From Hemicordylus capensis (lineage: Eukaryota; Chordata; Lepidosauria; Squamata; Cordylidae): a stretch of 64,000 nucleotides of DNA. Every line of letters begins with the position of its first letter. Position 1 is the stretch's first letter. Position numbers and translations under genes: made by a program. The notes below the pieces were generated by a model. That model was not told the DNA's origin. It did not search any database and saw nothing but the letters and a program-made list of their open reading frames with translations. Shown here in pieces: positions 44,806 through 57,200 of this stretch. The stretch covers positions 1,304,501 through 1,368,500 of the forward strand of contig NC_069665.1 in assembly GCF_027244095.1 (NCBI RefSeq), written 5' to 3'.

Positions 44806-47800
44806 AGGTCCCGGCTCTGTCGGGCTTTCGGCCGGGCAGGTGCGCGGCGGGCTCTGTCTGCAGCGCGGGGCGGGCTCTGCCGCTGCTCCGCGGGCGCTTC
44901 TCGGCTCAGCCCCGCCCCCTCGGCTCAGCCCCGCCCCCTCCCCCCCCCCCCCGGCTCCGGGAAAGAGGCCTCTGGAACGCAGCCGGGAGAGCCAGCCAGG
45001 CTTCGGCTGATGCAGCAGCGCCGGGTACCAGCATCCCCTGCATCAGCATCCCAAGCCCGAGGAGGCGCTCCGGGCTGGGGGCTCCATCCTTATCCCCACC
45101 AACCGAGACAAAGGGGCGCAGCGGCAGCAGCAGGAGGTCTGCAGCACCCACAGACAGAGCCCCTCCCCCCCCCCGCCCCCAGACCCAAGTGGGCCAGACA
45201 GACCCAGACTCCGAGAGGCGGCGGCAGGCAGGCAGCCTGGCGGTGCACCAGCTGGAGGAGCTCGCCCTCTCTCTCCCCCCCCCTCTGGTGCACTGCAGGC
45301 ATCGTCTGCCTCCTCCCCCCACCCGCCGGACCTCTCTGGGCCAGAGGACACCAGGGGAGCGGCCAGGCTCCCTGACTGCCTTCCAGTGCGGGCGGGGCCA
45401 GGCCAAAAGGGCTGAGGGGTGCTTAGGGACATCGGGAGCTGCCATACACGGAGTCAATTGGTCTCTCTAGCTCAGGACTGTCTACCCAGACTGGCAGCAG
45501 TTGCAGGCAGAAGTCTGTCTCAGCCCAATCTCGGAGATGCTGCCAGGGAGGGAACTTGGCACCTTCTGCTCTTCCCAGAGTAGCGGCTCCATCCCCTTAA
45601 TGGGAATCTCTGACTGCTCACACTTCGAGTCTCCCATGCATATGCAACCAGGGCAGACCTTGCTGAGCTCAGGGGACAAGTCATGCTCTGCTCACTCCCA
45701 CAAGACCAGCTCTCCTCTCCATATAAGAAGGCTTGCCAGGCGAATGCTCACTGCTGGTCATCATTCTCTAGGGCAGGGGCTCTCTGCCCTGGGCCCCCAG
45801 ATCTTGTTGGGACTACAACTCCCATCATCCCCAACCACTGTGGCTAGAGCAGCACTCTACCATTCTCTGGGGCAGGGGTTCTCTACCCTAAGTTCCCCAG
45901 GTGGTGTCGGGACTACAAGGCCCATTATCCCCAGCCACAATGGCCTTTGGCCATTATCTTCACAGACTGCCAGCAGCTTCTCCAAGGTTGCAGGCAGGAA
46001 TCTTTCTCAGCCCTATATTGGAGATGCTGCCAGGCAGGGAACTTGGTGTTGGAAGTTAAAGGACTTTGTGCTGTCTCTTGTCTCAGACAGTGGAGGACAG
46101 ACTAGTGAGTCAGAGGGCTAGAGGGTCAAGACATTGGTCATCCCTTCTCCACTGCTCTGATACTATCCCTTTGAAATGTAGATTGCTACTCTTAGGGAAT
46201 TCATAGTTTCCTCCCTCTCTCTCTTCCTACCTGCCCACCTACCTTGCAACATGGCAAGCTCCTCTCCCTGCACCATATGTGCAGAGAAGATGCAGAATCC
46301 ATCTGCATCCAGCTAGATAGATAGATTAGAGATCCTAACTCCTCACTTTCCTATCTAGAATGGACTGGAGTTCCTTAATAAATGCCTTGTATATTGATCT
46401 GAAACTATAAATTGGCTCCAAGTTACTTTACTCTCAGGATACACGCATGCCTAACCAAACTACCGCTGCGTTGTGCCTCTGTGCACTCTGCTATCATGAG
46501 AAAGGGATTCTCTCACCACAGAGAATTTCCAGCACTTGGAACCTTCTTGCTCTTCCCAGAGCGGCTCCATCCCCTGAGGGGGGAATCTCTTCCAGTGCTC
46601 CCACATCAGAGCCCCTGAGCTCCTTGCAAGGGCACACCGAGCCCGCTGAACTCCTCCAGGTTGCCAAGAAGGGTTTTGCAGAGGCCAGCTGCTCTCCTGG
46701 ACAAGCCCCTCAGTGCCTCGCTGCGTTGCATCCACTTCTGTAGCCAGCAGCCGGCTCTGATCTCTGGCCAGAAGGCCCTGCCCTTGCATGGTAATGCTGG
46801 CCTGGGCCGCTTGGCAGCATAGCTCCATCTCCCAGGGGCCACCCGATTGCTAGGAAAGAAGCCACTGCAAACTGCAGGGAGTGTGGGAGGCAAGGAAAGG
46901 ATGGAGCCAGGAGAGAAAGCAGGAGGACAGGAAAGGTCATCAGAACACAGCAGGAAGAAGAGCAAAGGGAAGAGGGAAGGAGACACCCCAGCAGACAGAC
47001 AGACAGCAGCTGGAAGATCAAGGAAAAGAGACAAGGAGGGAAGGAAACCACCAGGACGGGCTGAAAAGGAAGGGGGGAAATACAGAAGACCATAGACTGG
47101 CTGTGCAGGGGAAGAGGCACCAGCCAGCTAAGATGACAGACTCAACGCTCAGGATGGCAGCCACACTCCTGAAAACAGCCACGCCTTAACCCCTCCTCCT
47201 CCTCCTCTTCCTCCTCCTCCTCCTCCTCCACTCCAGAGATTTGAGGTGACCTCCATTTTATTCCTACAAAGGCACTATCTATCTGCAAGGAGAAAGACAC
47301 TGCAAAGGCATCTTCTGTGCCAGGGGCTTGGAGACTCTTATCCTTGGTCAAGGGTCCACCAAAAGTGATAGGCAGAGACACAGGGTGCCAGAGGACTTCG
47401 GCCACTTTGACCAGTTCAGGGCACACAAGCAAGTGCCTTCTAGCCCAGGGGTTCCCAACTCTGGGTGCCCAGATGTTGTGGCCTATAATGTCCACACACA
47501 CCCCAGGCACAATGGCTAAGGGGGGGGGGGGTCGATGGGGGCTGTAAACCAAGGCTGGGAGCCCCTGGGCTAGTCTAGCAGCCACCAATTGCTTCCTTCT
47601 CTGGATTGTTATACTTTCTCTATACAGTATTCTTCCACTGCTTATATTTTATACTGTTATACTTGGATCAAATTATTTCACCACCCATTTAAGACAACAG
47701 GTATGCAACTCCTCCTAACTGGGCAAAGAGGCACCTTTCAAAATGGTGGCACTCTTGTATTTAGCCGTGGAGGGACCACTGGCCCTATTCAGTCCAGCCG

Positions 47801-50800
47801 AGCATCTGTCTCCAGTGGCTACTGATGGGTTTCCTTTGTGGGGTTTTGTTTGTTTTAGACTGTGAGCCTTTTTTGTGACACAGGGCCATCTTCAGGTCCA
47901 CTCTTGTCAACTGAGCAAGAGGAGTACCTTTTCACGAGGAGGCTCCCTTGTATTGAGCAGGGGGAGAGCAACTGGCCCTACTCGGCCCAGCACAGCATCC
48001 CTCCCCCAGTGGCAGTGGCTGGGGTCTCCTTTGTGTTTCTTTTTAGGACTGTGAGGCCCCTTTGGAACAGGGAACCACACTCTCATTCCTTTGCTATGGC
48101 AACTCCTCTCAGGACAGTTTTTGTTTTGTTTTTGAAAAGCAGTATATACACTGAAGAAGAAGAAAAGGTACCTAATGGCACAGCCTGGGAAATGACTTGA
48201 CTAGCAAGCCAGAGGTTGCTGGTTCAAATCCTCGCTGGTCTGTTTCCCAGATTATGGGGAACACCTCTATCGGGCAGCCGCAATATAGGAAGATGCTGAA
48301 AGGCATCAACTCATCCTGCGCGGGAGATGGCAATGGTCAACCCCTCTTGTATTCCATCAAAGACAACCACAGGACTCTGCGGGCACCAGGAGTTGACACT
48401 GACTCAACAGCACACTTTACCTTGAGGGGGGGAACTGGTTTAAGATAAAAGTTAAAATGCTTACAATTTTCACCTCTGCTCAAAAAAGCATGGAAATTAC
48501 ACATTAAGGCACCATGTACGTAGGGGAGTGCATGGACTGGTTCACAGTCAAACCTGTCCTCTGCAAACTGGACAATTTGAGTGGTTCAATCATGAACCAC
48601 TCTGAACCATTTCGAGCTGGTTCATCGGTCTGGCCAGCATCCAACTGAACCGGTTTGCAAAGCAGCAGTTTGGTCCAAATTTGGACCAAACTGCCGCACA
48701 TGGTCCATGCACACCCATACACGTAAGCAGTGAAGACTTGGTGTCACTGTCTTTATCCCACTGGCTTTACAGTGATCTCTATATGGGCTATGTGGTCTGT
48801 TGACAGGGTCAGACCCAGAAGGCTGGATGAATACTGCCAGCTCACATTCATCCATTAAAAGCAAAAAAGGAAATGCCTGGACCTTTGTTGAGGTTCCTCG
48901 AGAAAGGGATAAGTCAGGGCAGCTACGAGGAATCACAGCGGGACAAGGTGTCATATGGGCACGATGCACTGGTGGTAAGCAAACACTCCTGATCCATCTC
49001 AGAAATAAAATATATACTATCACAAAGGATACAAATACATCCAAATAGAAGGCAGTGTGACTAAATAGCAAAATTAAGGAGGCTAGAAAAGTATGGGCTT
49101 TTTAAAGTACTGCCCAAATTGGGAACATCTTCAAAGAGTACAAACCCTTGTAAGCCAAATTTAGACAGACTATTAGGTGGCAAACTTTTGCAGTATTACA
49201 AAGAGTAATACTGCAGACAGACAAGGAAGTCGTAGAGAAGCGAAAGGAATTCTCTGCATCTGTATCTGCTCAACAAGGGCTCCAGAACATTTGCAACTGG
49301 ACTGTTACCAGCAGCGCACCTGAAGAACTGGGTCCAATCAAGACGACACAGACGACACCTTTTAGACCTGCCTGCTAAATCAAGCAACAAGTTTGGATGA
49401 CATTTGCATGAGGAATCGTGAGGCCACAGACTGTTAGGGTTGGTGCGGACCCTCTGACTCTGAGGCCTTCCAGCCCCACCCACTCGCTCAGTGCAGGAAT
49501 CTGCTGAGGCATCCTCTGTCTGAGGGAATCCAATACAGAATCCTTGATATTTCAAGTAAAGACCTTAATCCTATTTTTCTGAATCAAAAAGCCTCAGCTT
49601 TGTGGACATGTGATAAGGGATGCAGAAGATTATAAACAATGTGAAGAGGGTAAATGCAACCTCCCCCACCCCCCGCCGCTGCCCTTGTTCGTAATCCTTA
49701 AATGCAGCATTACTTCTGTGGTGAAGTCCAAAAGAGTTTGCAAGGAATTTGCAGAAAGGGGGTTAGTCTAACTCCTTCCAATGGGCAGCTCTTGACAGGG
49801 CCCACAATCCGATCCTTATGCATGACTTGCTATCCACCAGGGAGGAGAGCTGGTCTTGCGGTAGCAAGTGTGAACTGCCCCCTTTGCTAAGCAGCATCTG
49901 CCCTGGTTCTCATTTGGATGGGTGATTACATGTGAGCTCTGTAAGGCATTCTCCTTAGTGGGTGGGGCCATGCTCAGTGGAAGAGCATCCGCATGCAGAG
50001 GGTCCCAGGTTCACTCTCTGGCAGCATTTCCAGAGAGGGCTGGGAGAGGCTTCTCCTTGAAATCTTGGAGAGCTGCTGCCAGTCAGTGTAGGGAATACTG
50101 AGCTCGTTGGACCCAAGGTCTGACACAGGATAACGGAGGTTCCTACGTTGCTATGGATTCCTGAACCTAGGAGCTCAGAGAGCCACATCCTAGTGCAGGA
50201 GGAGGGCTGGTCTGGTGGGAGCAAGCATGACTTGTCCCCTGAGCTAAGCAGGGTCTGCCCTGCTTTGCATTTGAATGGGAGACTAGAAGTGTGAGCACTG
50301 GAAGATCTTTCCCCTCAGGGGATGGAGCCGCTCCGGGAAGAGCATCTAGGTTCCAAGTTCCCTCCCTGGCAGCATCTCCAAGAGAGGGCTGAGAGAGATT
50401 CCTGCCTGCAACCTTGGAGAAGCCGCTGCCAGTCTGCGAAGACAATACTGAGCTAGATGGACCCAGGGTCTAACTCAGTATATGGCAGCTTCCTATGTTC
50501 CTATGTTCTTGGTTTCACAAAGGCACAAGAAGCAGCCGCAGGTGTGGGCTCCTGGTAGACTTGATGTGAGCATTTTTATCTGTGCCTGTGGTGATGAGTA
50601 AAGAAAAAGGCAGGTAAAGTACAGGACCAATTACTGCAGGCAGGGGGCCGTCAGGGAAAAAGGAGCAAGGCACAGACGGTGTTGATGGCAGAGACTTGTG
50701 CCAGAAACCAGCGGGAGGAAGTTCTCCTGCCTGGCGGGCTCTCACTGCTAGAACTCGCATCTGCCACTCACAGGGCAGAGAGCACTGCCTACCTGGAAAC

Positions 50801-51153
50801 TGAGGAGAAGGGAACACCCCTCTGTCTGTCCTTGCAAGGATAATGGAACACAAACAGGTACTTGGTATTCCTTTGGCCACCCCTATAAAAACTGCCCAAA
50901 TCTCCAGAGCCAAAATAAGGCTAAACTTCTAGCTAATACATAGTATTTGCTTTCTAGAAACACAAAAACCTGTTGATGGACTCCATTGAAACTGACAGGC
51001 ACTATGATTTAAAGAACGGTGCCTTCCCACTCAAGATGCTTTTCCCCAAAAGGTCACAGTCAGGCTTGTGTATGTGCACACTGTGATTCCACAGGGGCAG
51101 AAGGGAAGAGCAGAGTGTGGTGGTAGGCAGCACAGAATTCAGCATTCTTTAAG

Positions 51154-51228
<75 letters not shown>

Positions 51229-54200
51229 GGCTTCAAGGATGTGTTTCGGCGAGGGCTGTTGGAATTCAAGAAGCCTTCAAGCCATCCTAAACAACCACAC
51301 TTGTTGCTGTTGTTTTTGTAGTAAACCGTTCCCCACACCCGTCCCCACTTTTACATACATTAAAACCTGGGTAAGGAATCTCGGAATCTGTCCCAGGCTG
51401 CACTTGTAGAAGAAATCCGGGATTCTGCTCAGGGGCCCTGGCTGGAAAGACCACGGACACACAGCTCTCTCTGGGGCTTCTCAGGGACATCGAGGGCAAC
51501 CTACGGAGCCATTTTTCACACAGTCATCTTGCCTGACTCCCTGATTGCCCTCTGGGTGAGCTTTGCCCTTTGGTGGGGGCCAGCATGAGCCTGGCAGGTC
51601 TTCTGCCTGTGAGTGGGAAGGGGTGGCTGGCCGGGGGGGGCACAAAGAGGGGGAAAGCTGCTCCAGCAATGAAATAAACATCCCCCCCCAAGCATGTTGC
51701 TCATGCAACGGCTGCCATGGAAACCAGCGCTATTTCTCACAGCTGACTAGGATCTGATTCAGATGCATCCTTGCCCCACTCCAGGTGGCCCTCGGAGTCT
51801 GCAACTGACAGTCCTTTTCCCCACAGTCAGTTGCAGCCCTCAAGAGGAGACCGGCGGTTTGGATCTCCAGGTCTAGTCCAGGAACAGGATCTTGCCTGAC
51901 TTGCAGGTCTGCAAGCATGATGCTCGCAGCACCACACAGACGTGTTTGAGCACTGCTCTGTCCAGGGCTTAGAACTACCATCCTGAAGGGAGGGGGGACA
52001 CACCACCACTCTGACACCAGCATGTGCCCCCACCCAGGCGTGGCAGCCTGCTCTCTCTTGTGGTAGCATGACTGGTCCCCTTTGCTAAGCAGGGTCCATG
52101 CTGGTTTGCATTTGAATGGGAGACAACAACACCACATATTTATATACTGCTTTTCAACAAAAGTTTCCAAAGCAGTTTACATAGAGAAATAACAAACAGA
52201 CAAGACTACACTATGAGCACGGTAAGCTATTCCCCTGAGGGGATGGGGCAGCTCTGGAAAGAGCATCTGCCTGCTTGCATGAAGAAGGTTCCAAGTTCCC
52301 TCTCTGGCACCTCCGGAAAGGGCTGAGAGAGACTCTTGCCTGAAACCTGGGAGAAGCCGCTGCCAGTCTGTGCAGACAATACTGAGCTAGATGGACCAAG
52401 GGTCTGACTCAGTATATGGCAGCTTCCTATGTTCCTGCCTACTTTCATCTGCATTAGCTGCGAAAACAGGAACACTCTTACAACACCGGAGAACCTCCAT
52501 CTTAGAAGAAAGCAGGCTTCTTTGTGCAGGTGAAGGATGGCTCCTTGGATGATGCCAGGGGTGCTCAAACTTGGGTCCCCAGATGCTGCTGGACCACAAC
52601 CCCCATCATTCCAAAGGTCTTTTTGCCTGGGGATGACCAACGACAGCTGGGAACCCACATTGAGTACCCTGCTCTAGGCAAGTGATGGGCTCTTTCTGCA
52701 GAGCACTTCTGTCCAGATGAATCAGCTGGGAAGTGGGAAGCAGAGACTGGCCTGGGGGAACAAGGGAGGGAGCAGCTGACCCAGCACAGAAGCCTGGGGT
52801 GGAGGTGGAGCCTGAGGCTGCCTTGCAGGTGAGAGGGGCCAGGTGAGGCACGCTCAGGTTAGCCCACAGGGGCGGGGAGGGGGGGAGTCAGAGCAGCTCA
52901 GCTACTTCTTGCTCAAGGAAGGCAACGTCTGAAGCCCCCAGACATGGGCGGGGGGAGACCACCACACCGCATGGGGCCTGTCTGCGTGGCCCAGAGTTCC
53001 TGGCATTCCCTACCCGGCATGGGAAAGAGCCTCGTGTGAGCAGCTCTTGTGGAGTAGCTGGCTGCCGCTCAGGCTGGGGTCCCCCAAGAGAGCTGGGGGG
53101 GGGCAGCTGCCAGGCAGAGCATCGCACACCAGCCGCTGGAAATGCCCCGGGAGCCGCAGCCAAACACTTAGCTCCTGCATCAGCTACCAGGCACGAAAAC
53201 GCCAGCCCAGACTCCGCCTGGAACGACACCAGGAGGGCTGCCTGCTCTGGAAAGGGTCCCTCTTCACCAGCTCAGCCGGAATCCTGCCCTGCAGCTCGGG
53301 GCCCGGAGCGCCACTTCTGGGACCGGCAGTCGGCCACCCTGCCTGGGCTCAGGACAAAGAGAACGCAGGCAAGCGGCAACTTACCTTCCAGTCAGTGTCC
53401 ACTTGAGACAGGAAAGTATCCGAATTCTCCTGGAGAGGAAACAGAGCCAAGGAAATGGTGAGTTCTCACACAGGCCATGGTGCCTCCTGGCTTTCTCTTG
53501 AGCTGACTTGGTGCACCCCGTATCTAGAACAGGAACACAGGGAGCTGCCTCCCACCGAGTCTGACCATCGGTCCGTCTAGCTCAATACACTGACTGGCAG
53601 CGGCTCTCCAAGGTTACCGGCGGGACTCTCTCCCAGCCCTGCCTGGAGCTGCTGCCACCATGGACTGGCAGCTTGCAAGCCTACGGCTGCTCTCCCAATG
53701 AGTTGCAGCCCCTTCCCCTCAGAGGACTATCTTACAGCGCTCACATGCAGGCTCCCATCCAAATGCAAACCAAGGCAGAACCTGCTTAGCAAAGGGGACA
53801 CTTGCAGCCGCAAGACCAGCTCTTCTGCCCAGAGGAGGATGCGCCCTCAGACCTGGGATACTACAGCCACTGGCACAACAGGAGGAGGACTTTAGCTACC
53901 GTCCCTAATGAAGAACCAGAACCGGAAGGGATGGAGCAAGGGGGTGGCTGTTCTTCTCCTGGCCACACGATGGCGCCACCCTTGCTGCTTGTCGCGCACA
54001 CACAGAGAAAGATAAGTGGGCAGGGGCTGGAGCCCAGAGAACCCCCAAAGGGCCCCCCTAAACCTTCATATTAAGGCACCACGCTGTTGACTCTGCTTCC
54101 CAGGAGATGCTCTGGGCAGAGCACCTGCCTGTTTGCATGCAGAAGGTTCCGAGTTCCCTCCCTGGCAGCATCTCCAAGAGAGGGCTGAGAGAGACTCCTG

Positions 54201-57200
54201 CCTGCAACCTTGGAGAAGCCGCTGCCAGTCTGTGAAGACAATACTGAGCTAGATGGACCAAGGGTCTGACTCAGTAGAAGGCAGCTGCCTATGTTCCTAC
54301 GAGCCCTGCTGTTCTCCTTAATGGAACTAAATAGATGCCAAATTTGTCTGCAAACCACCAGAAGAAAATTCTGTTAGAACTGACGGTGGCACTAAATTTT
54401 GCATCTGATGACAACATCAGCAAAATACAAGAACTTACAGAATGATCATACTTAACACTGCGGGGTCACATACAACTTTCAAAGCAAACCTTTATCCCTA
54501 AATTTGCCTCCCAGCAGATTTGCCTTTCTTCTCCTTATCTAATGAGTCTCCTTGCTTAATAACTCTGTCACCTAACAACAACACCACCACCAACACCAAA
54601 GCCTCCCTGCTTCTGCTGCTGTTATTTCTGTATATAGCTTGTACAAGGACTTTCATGAGTGAATAAGGTAGGTCCTTGCCCCGGGAACTTGCAATCTAAA
54701 TTTCAACAGGAGGGGAGTTGGAAGACAGAAGGAGGGAATGGGAGAAGCCAGAGCAGCAAGGGAGAGACAGAAGCCAAGACTACCGCATGGCCTTAAGCAT
54801 CAATGCAGCTTTAGTCACAGACCTGACCTAAGAAGTTAAGCTTAAGGCTTGGCAAAAGAGGCAGGTTTCGAGGTGTGGTTGGAAGGGGTAGAGAGAGGTG
54901 GCACCATCACACTCATGCTCAGAAGGGGGTTCCAGGCACAAAGGACCTCCAGCACAAGGAACATGAGAGATGGACAACCCTTCAGAGGACAGCAGAGGGT
55001 AGCAATGGGGGAGAAGACTGTCGATCAGGGAGGGAGCAACCACTTTGCCATTCATGATGTGCACGAACCGGTTCGGCATCCTATACCTAGAACACCAAAC
55101 CAGTTCAGAAACTGGTATTCAAACCGGTTCTTTGAACATGGGGGCGGGGGGGCTCCTTTAAGGCGCAGAGAGGGTGTCCTTCCCTCCCCCGCTGAGCTTC
55201 CCCCTCCAGCGCTGCTTCAAAAACTGCAGGCATGGGGTGGCTGTATACCCTCTTGCTGCCCCGGTCAGCACAATACCGGAACTGGCCCGTGCACATGCAT
55301 GAGCAGGAAGCTGACTGGGCCGGCAAGAGGGTATACAGCCATCCCGCGCCTGCGGTTTCTGAAGCCTGGCAGGGGAGGGAAGGACACCCTCCCCGTGCCT
55401 TAGAGGAGCCCCCCTCCTCCCAGATGTGCACGGAACCGGTTCTGTGCACACCCCTATTTGCCGTTTCTGGCATCAGCAGCAGCAGCTCCCGGCTGGGCCA
55501 GCAAAGACCCTTCTCTGCCTGAGACTCTGGAGGGCTGAAGCTGGTCAGTATAGACCAGGACAGCCCAGCCCCCCCCCGCCCCCACCGCTGATGTTCACCT
55601 ACAACTCCCATAATCCCTGGCTATCGGGGTTATGGGAGTTGTAGTCCAAAAATGGGGGTGGGGGCCTAAGTTGAGCAGTCCTGGAGTAGACAGTACTAAG
55701 CTGGACGGACAGAGGATCTGACTCAGCGGAAGGCTGCTTCATGCAAGAAGAACCATCCTTCCATGACAGGTGGAGGCAGCAAGAGAAGGAGCGGCCATGG
55801 GAGGGGCTGCTTCTCGGAAAGGGAGGCTGATTTGAGTGACTTATTTACAGTGTATTTTTAATTATGTGATCACCAAATTCATATTTGAATTTTTAAAGAC
55901 CTCTCAGATAGACTCCACCAGCAGCTTGCTACTTTCATTGAGTTCCAAAGCGTTGTTATCCATGTTTGACTCAATCCTTTCCTCGGATCCCGCTGCCCAC
56001 AAGCAATGGGACAACTACAGGTCTCTCATTATCTTCTGAAGTGGAGATCCAAGAGAAAGCTTCGTGTCCCGACTTTCCTGGCATTTCTTCAGCCCTCCTC
56101 TTACACCTGAATCAACTAGAAGCCCTAGTTGACCAGTCAACCAGCCCGCCCAGCTGGTCTCCTGCTTCCAATGTAGAGACACAAATATGTATCACCAGTT
56201 TTCAGAGCATGAACAATTTATTCCTCAACTCCATCTTTGTTTGCAGTTGCATCGTTGTTAAATTACATTTCTTTTGCCAGTAGCTGGAAGAGGAGAGCTG
56301 GTCTGGTGGTAGCAAGCAAGACTTATCCCCTTAGCTAAGCAGGGTCTGCCCTGGTTGCATATGAAAGGGAGACTAGAAGTGTGAGCACTGTGAGATATTC
56401 CGCTTTTAGGGGATGGAGCCACTCTGGGAAGAGCAGAAGGTCCCAAGTTCCCTCTCTGGCTTTTCCAAGATAGGGCTGAGAGAGATCCCTGCCTGCAACC
56501 TTGGAGAAGCCACTGCCAGTCTGTGTAGACAATACTGAGCAAGATGGACTGATGGTCTGACTCAGTATATGGCAGCTTCCTATGTTCCTAACTGTGCTCT
56601 TTCAAACTTTTGGGCAAAACTTCTGCTTTTCTTGCAATTTAAAGCCTCCTTGACTCTGCTACTTAACCATGCTGACATCCTTTTGAAAATATTTGTACTC
56701 TTCCTAATCAATGGGAGACACTTTATCTGGCCCTTTATGATACTGACTGACAGCCTGGCTAAATTTACTCAAGGAAATCCCATTGAAATTAAAAAGACAA
56801 GTTAGGCACTGATTTTAAATCACCTCCAAATTATGTGAGAATATTTGACTTTCTTAACTATCTCCTTTGAACCAACTCATTTTTTAAAAAGAAAATGTCC
56901 CTTCTGGAATTAAATAGGTTGGACTTTCTGGGCAATTGCTGACTGGGCATGACAGCAGCATGAATGCCGCTCCCAAGCAATTTGGCAGATCCTTCTTGCA
57001 CCAGATCCTGGGCACCATCTAGGACAAAAGCCAGGGTCACTTCTCCCACTGTCAGCTACCAGCTGGCTTGCCATTCACTCTGCACCAGCGGGGTGTGCTA
57101 AGCTCTCGAACACGCTACTCGGCGGAAGGCGAATCTCAGAAGTGGCCTGGACTCTCCACTGGAAGTGAAAAGGACTCACCAACTCGGCGTCCTGCCCCCG

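Larger units (their letters stand above)
44200..45200 (-). promoter_or_regulatory. NDRG4: NDRG4 proximal promoter, CpG-rich
   Basis: About 1 kb of very G+C- and CpG-rich DNA surrounds the MPECWDG first exon. It has no TATA box and contains GC boxes and a CTG/CAG run. This fits a CpG-island promoter for the short isoform. The transcription start is not visible directly. Confidence 0.75.

Noticed and set aside
44715-45470. Plus-strand frame starting MVSCCGG with a poly-Leu run that resembles a signal peptide
   Set aside because: The Leu run is the CTG12 tract. The frame is antisense to the NDRG4 promoter and has no recognisable domain downstream.
48180-48240. Possible tRNA gene (A and B box)
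   Set aside because: It is the tRNA-like head of a Sauria SINE followed by the SINE body and ACCTT tail.
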